Shown piece after piece: positions 59,394 through 64,000 of a stretch of 64,000 bases of DNA. The stretch's first letter is position 1. Every line of letters begins with the position of its first letter. The translations under genes and the position numbers were made by a program. Source of the stretch: VFKI01 sp033762075 (GTDB lineage: Bacteria > Pseudomonadota > Gammaproteobacteria > DSM-16500); assembly GCA_033762075.1 (NCBI GenBank), contig JANRLY010000003.1, positions 6,362 through 70,361 of the forward strand, written 5' to 3'. The notes beneath the pieces are model-generated. The model did no database searches, had not been told where the DNA came from, and worked only from the letters and a program-made list of their open reading frames with translations.

Positions 59394-61012
59394 ATAAAAA
59401 AATTCAAAAAGCATTAGAGTATTTGAAAAAAAATATTAAGAAATTATTTGTATGTAATTCCCCCATCCTAGGCTTCCGCCGAAGGGGGAAGGGATCTTTT
59501 GGTGCTATTTTATTTTTATTCCTCATAACTCTCCCCGCGGTTGCTTTTACCCCTTTACCTGCAGACAAAGCCTTTCATTTCTCAGCGACTATTTCTGCTC
59601 AGCACCGAGTCGTACTGCGTTGGGAGATTGCTCCCGGCTATTATCTATATAGAGATCGTATCAGTGTTTCACCTACGGCGACTCAAATCATTTTCCCTAA
59701 AGGGGTGCTGCATGCGCATGAACAAGTATACAAGCGTGTTTTAAAGATACCCGTTGATATTCAACGTGCACCAAATGGCAATGTTTTATTAAATATTCAT
59801 TACCAAGGATGCGCCGAAGCAGGATTTTGTTATGCGCCAAATGCAAAAATCATACGTGTTGATTTATCGGCCGAAGGATTTCCCACGCAATTGCATTTCG
59901 ATTTATCCGTTCAACCGCCAGAGACAAACAAATTTGCCCATTATTTAATGGGGAATCATTTCATCATGTTTATTGTTTTTTTAGGGATGGGATTGTTGCT
60001 TTCTTTAACGCCTTGTATTTTACCGATGGTACCGATTCTTTCTGCGATTATTGTTGGTCATCGACGCAAAAAACCCAATAAAAAAGCTTTCTTTTTATCG
60101 CTTACCTATGTGTTAGGCTCAGTGGTGACCTATGCGATTGCAGGGGTTGTAATTGCAGGGATTGGCCACAATATTCAATCTGCGTTACAACAGCCTTGGG
60201 TCATTATTGCGGCGAGTATGGTATTTGTCTTACTGGCGCTTTCTTTGTTGGGATTATATGATTTTCGCTTACCCACACGTTGGCAACAAAAATTAGCAGA
60301 TATCAGTTACCGTCAGCGAGGCGGCACATTTTTAGGTGTTTTTTTGATGGGGAGCCTTTCAACCCTCATTGTCTCGCCATGTGTTAGTGCTCCATTGGTG
60401 GGTGTTTTAGCATGGATTGGTCAGACTGGCGATATGTGGTTAGGTGGCGTGGCGTTACTCGCGCTTGGATTTGGGATGGGTGTGCCGTTATTGTTGGTCG
60501 GTTTATCTTTCGATCGATACTTGCCGCGCACAGGCTATTGGATGATCGTCCTCGAAAGAATTTTTGGCGTGTTAATGTTATGCATGGCCGTTTGGATGCT
60601 GTTTCGTTTGGTGCCTTCATCGCAAACTTATTTTAAAGTGATACCCGATATGCCGACACTTGAACAATCACTTGCTGACGCAGAACAAAAACATCAACCC
60701 GTCATATTAGATTTTTATGCGGATTGGTGTACATCCTGTGTTGCCATGGATAAAACGCTTTTTGCGCGCAACAAAATTCATACTGCATTAAGAGGATTTA
60801 AAAAATTACGAATTGATATCACTGCAAATGATGAGTCAACAGTAGCTATGCTTGAGCGTTTTCATGTGATTGGTCCACCCACTATTTTATTTGCAGATTG
60901 TGACGGACACTGGTTACCTGCGTTGACACTCATAGGTGAAATTAATTCTCAGCAACTCATTACTCAGCTTCAGAAAATAAGGAACGGAGACGCGTGTTTA
61001 ACGACTCATTAG
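59387..61012 (+). CDS. dsbD: Thiol:disulfide interchange protein DsbD
   Basis: Moves reducing power from cytoplasmic thioredoxin across the membrane. 541 residues: N-terminal alpha domain with CAEAGFC, eight-helix membrane beta domain with TPCILPM and SPCVSAPL, and a C-terminal thioredoxin-like domain with ADWCTSC near residue 453. The ATG at 59387 lies inside a repeat, as do parts of residues 25-40, giving a 38-residue extension before the hydrophobic signal core (AILFLFLITLPAVAF). E. coli DsbD has about 565 residues. The start is thus uncertain. Confidence 0.88.
   Translation: MGDKKIQKALEYLKKNIKKLFVCNSPILGFRRRGKGSFGAILFLFLITLPAVAFTPLPADKAFHFSATISAQHRVVLRWEIAPGYYLYRDRISVSPTATQIIFPKGVLHAHEQVYKRVLKIPVDIQRAPNGNVLLNIHYQGCAEAGFCYAPNAKIIRVDLSAEGFPTQLHFDLSVQPPETNKFAHYLMGNHFIMFIVFLGMGLLLSLTPCILPMVPILSAIIVGHRRKKPNKKAFFLSLTYVLGSVVTYAIAGVVIAGIGHNIQSALQQPWVIIAASMVFVLLALSLLGLYDFRLPTRWQQKLADISYRQRGGTFLGVFLMGSLSTLIVSPCVSAPLVGVLAWIGQTGDMWLGGVALLALGFGMGVPLLLVGLSFDRYLPRTGYWMIVLERIFGVLMLCMAVWMLFRLVPSSQTYFKVIPDMPTLEQSLADAEQKHQPVILDFYADWCTSCVAMDKTLFARNKIHTALRGFKKLRIDITANDESTVAMLERFHVIGPPTILFADCDGHWLPALTLIGEINSQQLITQLQKIRNGDACLTTH
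59460..59493. repeat. CCCCCATCCTAGG...GGGGGAAGGGA repeat inside dsbD 5' end
   Basis: Facing copy of the element at 59361-59393; the two arms pair around a 66-bp AT-rich spacer. It is translated as residues 25-36 of the long DsbD frame, an unusual place for a repeat. Confidence 0.6.
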
Positions 61013-62292
61013 TAGCACCTCAATTAACGACAATAAAAACCACTTCATTTGAATTGCTCGAAGCGCGTTTTGCGGAGCGACAAATCGACCTTGAAAATTG
61101 GTTTACTGAGCAATGGAAAAAAAGTCCCGCGCCTTTTTATGGTTCTGTGGATTTGCGTAATGCAGGATGCAAATTAGCGCCTGTTGATATGAATCTTTTT
61201 CCTGCAGGATTTAATAATCTCAATCCAGAATTTTTAGAAATTGCAGCAGATGCTGCGCGAGCCGCTTTGTTAAAAGCAGTGCCTCATGTAAAAAAAATAT
61301 TGATCATTCCTGAAAATCATACGCGCAATCTTTTTTATTGGGAAAATGTGCGCGCCATCATGCGCATTTTAACAACTGCACAATTTGAAGTGCGTGTAGG
61401 TTCCATGTTGCCGGATTATCCTGAGCCTTCAACAATTGAATTGTCCGGTGGCGATCAAGTAATTGTACAGTCGTTAGTGCGTGACGATACTCATTTGCGT
61501 GTCGGTGATTTTGTGCCTGATGCAATCATTTTAAATAATGATTTATCTGCTGGTATGCCAGACATTTTAAACAATCTTTCTCAACCTGTTTTGCCGCCAC
61601 CTGAATTAGGTTGGAACCGACGCTTAAAGTCTGAGCATTTTCAACATTACACCGATGTTGCGCGTGAATTTGCGCAAGTTATGGATATTGATCCTTGGCT
61701 TATTGATCCTTATTTTCGTCATTGCGGCGAAGTCGATTTTATGCGTCGCGAAGGGGAAAATTGTTTGACAAAAAATGCGCGCGAATTATTTGCTGATATT
61801 CGCAAAAAATATGCTGAATATGAAATCACTTGCGATCCCTTTATTGTGATGAAAGCGGACGCAGGCACTTACGGCATGGCAGTGATGACTGTGCGCGACG
61901 AATCAGAATTATTATCGCTGAATCGCAAACAACGCACAGGTATGGCAAAAACAAAAAGTGGTCAACCGGTGAGCCGTGTCATTTTGCAAGAAGGCGTTTA
62001 TACCTTCGAAACATGGGGTGCAGATCAAGCAGTGGCTGAACCCGTCGTATATTTATGTGGTGAGCGTGTGATTGGGGGATTTTATCGTGTCCATCAATCT
62101 CGCGGACGTGATGAAAATCTCAATGCGCCAGGTATGCAATTCGAACCGTTGCCTTTCGTGTGCCCATGTCATTTGACTGATACAACTAATGCGCCAAATG
62201 CAGAATGTCAAAATCGTTTTTATGTATACGGCGTGATTGCGCGACTGAGTATGTTGGCTGCGGCGCGTGAAATTCAGGAGCAGCAGCAATGA
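60994..62292 (+). CDS. gshA: Glutamate--cysteine ligase (GshA, PF08886 type)
   Basis: First step of glutathione synthesis. The 432-residue protein is of the type found in several proteobacteria and not the E. coli GshA family: CKLAPVDMNLFPAGFNNL, IIPENHTRN, KADAGTYGMAVM and VSRVILQEGVYTFETWG are its landmarks. GTG 60994 has GGAG four bases upstream and overlaps dsbD by 19 bp. gshB overlaps its end by 4 bp, so both steps of glutathione synthesis are coupled, and with DsbD form a thiol-redox cluster. Confidence 0.93.
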   Translation: MFNDSLVAPQLTTIKTTSFELLEARFAERQIDLENWFTEQWKKSPAPFYGSVDLRNAGCKLAPVDMNLFPAGFNNLNPEFLEIAADAARAALLKAVPHVKKILIIPENHTRNLFYWENVRAIMRILTTAQFEVRVGSMLPDYPEPSTIELSGGDQVIVQSLVRDDTHLRVGDFVPDAIILNNDLSAGMPDILNNLSQPVLPPPELGWNRRLKSEHFQHYTDVAREFAQVMDIDPWLIDPYFRHCGEVDFMRREGENCLTKNARELFADIRKKYAEYEITCDPFIVMKADAGTYGMAVMTVRDESELLSLNRKQRTGMAKTKSGQPVSRVILQEGVYTFETWGADQAVAEPVVYLCGERVIGGFYRVHQSRGRDENLNAPGMQFEPLPFVCPCHLTDTTNAPNAECQNRFYVYGVIARLSMLAAAREIQEQQQ

Positions 62293-63287
62293 CCGTTCAG
62301 CTCGGTGTGGTGATGGATCCACCTGAAAAATTAAAGTATAAAAAAGACACTACCATAGCTATGTTATGGGAGGCTGCTGCACGTAATTGGGATATTTTTT
62401 ATATCGATATGCAAAATATATTTTTGCAAAATGGAAGCGTGCATGCACACGTGCAAAGATTAGATTGCCACGGCCAAGCGCGGAGTTTACCCCCGAAAGT
62501 TTTAGTCGGGGGCGATCCCGCAATGACGGATGAGAAAAATTGGTATTCCATTGTTGAGAAAAAAACTGTAGCATTACGTGATCTCGATGTTATTTTAATT
62601 CGTAAAGACCCGCCTTTTGATCTCGAATATCTTCATTTAGTTCACTTCCTCGAATTTGTTGAGCGTGAAGGCGTGTTAATCATTAATCGCCCCAGTGCGT
62701 TACGTGATGCAAACGAAAAAATTTTCGCGAGTGAATTTCCACAGTGTACGCCTGACACTTTGATCACGCGCAATATTGCTGAGCTCAAATCATTTTTCAA
62801 ATCGCATCAAGATGTTGTTTGTAAACCTTTAGATGCGATGGGTGGCGAGTCTATTTTCCGTTTACGTTTTCCGGATGAAAATGCGTCTGTCATTTTTGAA
62901 ACATTAACAGCGCATGAAACGCGTTACATCATGGTGCAACGTTACATCCCTGAAATCAAATTAGGCGATAAACGGATTTTAATGATTCACGGGAAACCTG
63001 TTTCACATGCGCTTGCGCGAATTCCTGCGGAAGGTGAATTGCGCGGTAATTTAGCCGCTGGTGGGCATGGTGTTGCGCAACCTTTGTCTGCACGTGATCA
63101 GTGGATTGCAGAACAAGTGGGCCCAACGCTAGTTGCAAAAGGAATTTATTTCGCAGGGCTTGATGTGATTGGTGATTATCTCACAGAAATTAATATCACT
63201 AGTCCAACTTGCGTGCGCGAAATTGATGCGCAAACTGGATCGAATATCTGTCAAGCGTTGTTTGATGTGATTGAAAGTAAATTGTAA
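62289..63287 (+). CDS. gshB: Glutathione synthetase
   Basis: ATP-grasp ligase joining glycine to gamma-glutamylcysteine. 332 residues: GVVMDPPEKLKYKKDTT at the N-terminus, RKDPPFDLEYLHL, the CKPLDAMGGESIFRL ATP loop, YIPEIKLGDKRILMI, LAAGGHG and EINITSPT(C/G)VREID. The ATG overlaps gshA (ATGA). Followed by a repeat element before dprA. Confidence 0.96.
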   Translation: MTVQLGVVMDPPEKLKYKKDTTIAMLWEAAARNWDIFYIDMQNIFLQNGSVHAHVQRLDCHGQARSLPPKVLVGGDPAMTDEKNWYSIVEKKTVALRDLDVILIRKDPPFDLEYLHLVHFLEFVEREGVLIINRPSALRDANEKIFASEFPQCTPDTLITRNIAELKSFFKSHQDVVCKPLDAMGGESIFRLRFPDENASVIFETLTAHETRYIMVQRYIPEIKLGDKRILMIHGKPVSHALARIPAEGELRGNLAAGGHGVAQPLSARDQWIAEQVGPTLVAKGIYFAGLDVIGDYLTEINITSPTCVREIDAQTGSNICQALFDVIESKL

Positions 63288-63301
63288 AAATTTTTTGATA
63301 T

Positions 63302-63512
63302 AAATCCCCCTCAATCCCCCTTTTTCAAAGGGGGAAACTTTTCTAATTATTTCCTCTTTAACAAGAGGCATAAGCTTCTTCCTTTGAAGCAGGGGCAGAG
63401 CGTATAAGCTTCCCTGTTTGAAAAAGGGGCAGAGCGTATCAGTTTCCCTGTTTGAAAAAGGGGCAGAGCGTATAAGCTTCCCCCTTTGAAAAAGGGGGAT
63501 TGAGGGGGATTT
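63302..63512. repeat. Repeat element with perfect 35-bp inverted ends and three 34-bp tandem units
   Basis: The ends, 63302-63336 and 63478-63512, are exact reverse complements starting AAATCCCCCTCAATCCCCC. Inside, a 34-bp unit beginning AGGGGCAGAGCGTAT repeats at 63391, 63425 and 63459 with two or three substitutions per copy. The element fills almost all of the 243-bp gap between gshB and dprA. Confidence 0.85.
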
Positions 63513-63530
63513 TAAATAGGAGGATTTATC

Positions 63531-64000
63531 ATATCCAATTTTCTCCACTGGATTGCATTATCCCAATTACCTGGCATGGGTCCGGTGAAGGCGCATCGTT
63601 GGCTTGAATTCTTTGGCGACGTCGAAAAAATTTTTTCGGCATCTCCCCATGAATTAAAAAAAGCGCGATTGACGCCTGAGCAAATCGATTTAGTGCGCAA
63701 GCCTGATTGGGCAGCTGCAGAAAAATCACTCACGTGGGCTCTGAAAAATCATTGTCAATTGATTGTGTTTACTGATGATCTTTATCCGCCATTGCTGCGT
63801 GAAATTCATGCAGCACCGTTATTATTTTATTTGCGGGGGGATACTTCTCTTTTATCGCAGCCGCAACTTGCGATGGTGGGATCGCGTCATGCGAGTGTGA
63901 TGGGATTGTCACAGGCTAAACAATTTGCCAGTGAATTAGCGAGTCGAGGCTGGGTGATTACCAGTGGGATGGCATTGGGAATCGATGCAGCGAGCCATCG
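63531..64000 (+). CDS. dprA: DNA-processing protein DprA, 3' end outside window
   Basis: Loads RecA onto incoming single-stranded DNA during natural transformation. Visible are the N-terminal FLHWIALSQLPGMGPVK SAM-like segment, YPPLLREI, PLLFYLRGD and the Rossmann core AMVGSRHAS, then VITSGMALGIDAASH; the rest is beyond the window. The best ribosome site, AGGAGG (63518-63523), points to ATA at 63531 (spacing 7) or ATC at 63528, since no ATG, GTG or TTG occurs in frame before 63576. ATG 63576 would delete conserved residues. See findings. Confidence 0.88.
   Translation, partial: MSNFLHWIALSQLPGMGPVKAHRWLEFFGDVEKIFSASPHELKKARLTPEQIDLVRKPDWAAAEKSLTWALKNHCQLIVFTDDLYPPLLREIHAAPLLFYLRGDTSLLSQPQLAMVGSRHASVMGLSQAKQFASELASRGWVITSGMALGIDAASH

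Noticed and set aside
63391..63492. Three regular 34-bp repeats looked like a small CRISPR array
   Set aside because: The units are contiguous without unique spacers and are enclosed by inverted ends; no cas gene is near. It is a tandem repeat in a palindromic element.
63129..63548. 139-codon minus-strand frame over the gshB end and repeat element
   Set aside because: Its sequence is a translation of the palindromic and tandem repeats (repeated CPFFKQG-type words) and antisense gshB.
1..64000. tRNA or rRNA genes
   Set aside because: I scanned intergenic gaps for cloverleaf-like GTTCRA and CCA patterns and saw no convincing case.
1..64000. Integrated prophage or conjugative element
   Set aside because: No integrase, phage structural or relaxase genes; accessory genes are scattered singly among housekeeping genes.

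Overview
The window is a dense, roughly 40% GC chromosomal segment with single-copy housekeeping genes, several eukaryote-like proteins (one F-box plus ankyrin protein, two more ankyrin proteins, one Sel1-repeat lipoprotein, one Fic protein) and many short dispersed palindromic repeats. This combination, together with a possible Pht-like MFS carrier inside a nucleoside-salvage cluster and a Coxiella/Xanthomonas-type malate dehydrogenase, suggests a host-associated gammaproteobacterium of the order Legionellales (Coxiellaceae/Legionellaceae-like). The placement is inferred from gene content, not from a computed phylogeny.

Layout. 1-6300: transketolase (5' truncated), GAPDH, a DUF47/PhoU-like protein and a Pit phosphate carrier, then purine nucleoside phosphorylase and deoC. 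6505-10451: MFS carrier, deoB, a small membrane protein, apaH; with PNP and deoC these could take host nucleosides to ribose-5-P and feed tkt/gap. 10465-16341: accessory stretch with the F-box/ankyrin protein, an unknown protein, a HAD remnant, a DUF4143 ATPase, folA and an ankyrin protein. 16534-22702: a minus-strand operon (lipoprotein, ddl, MacA-like adaptor, ABC ATPase, MacB-like permease) facing a divergent TolC-like gene. 22673-24814: a large ankyrin protein with an internal duplication. 25400-34436: L,D-transpeptidase, rsmA, Sel1 lipoprotein, metQ/I/N, pncB, trmB, an outer-membrane barrel, hemW. 34493-35737: a REP-type (RAYT) transposase with its repeats.

35773-45623 holds two secreted proteins, a beta-helix protein and a GH-A-clan glycosidase-like protein, that share the same C-terminal modules; mdh, a ZIP carrier, aroK, ubiC, ubiA and pdxB lie between them. 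45620-51296: PBP1a, pilM-like, a PilN-PilQ fusion and an M50 protease. 51282-56422: a GGDEF-EAL protein, a barrel plus Cys-rich secreted protein, IS debris and a Fic protein preceded by six evenly spaced 8-bp repeats. 57233-59303: groESL with a clear sigma-32 promoter. 59387-64000: dsbD, gshA, gshB and the start of dprA.

The most unusual items are the reduced PilM / PilN::PilQ arrangement, the paired glycan-active secreted proteins with shared tail modules, the phased repeat array in front of fic, the internally duplicated ankyrin protein, and several repeats that have become part of gene starts (ubiC, dsbD, possibly dprA).
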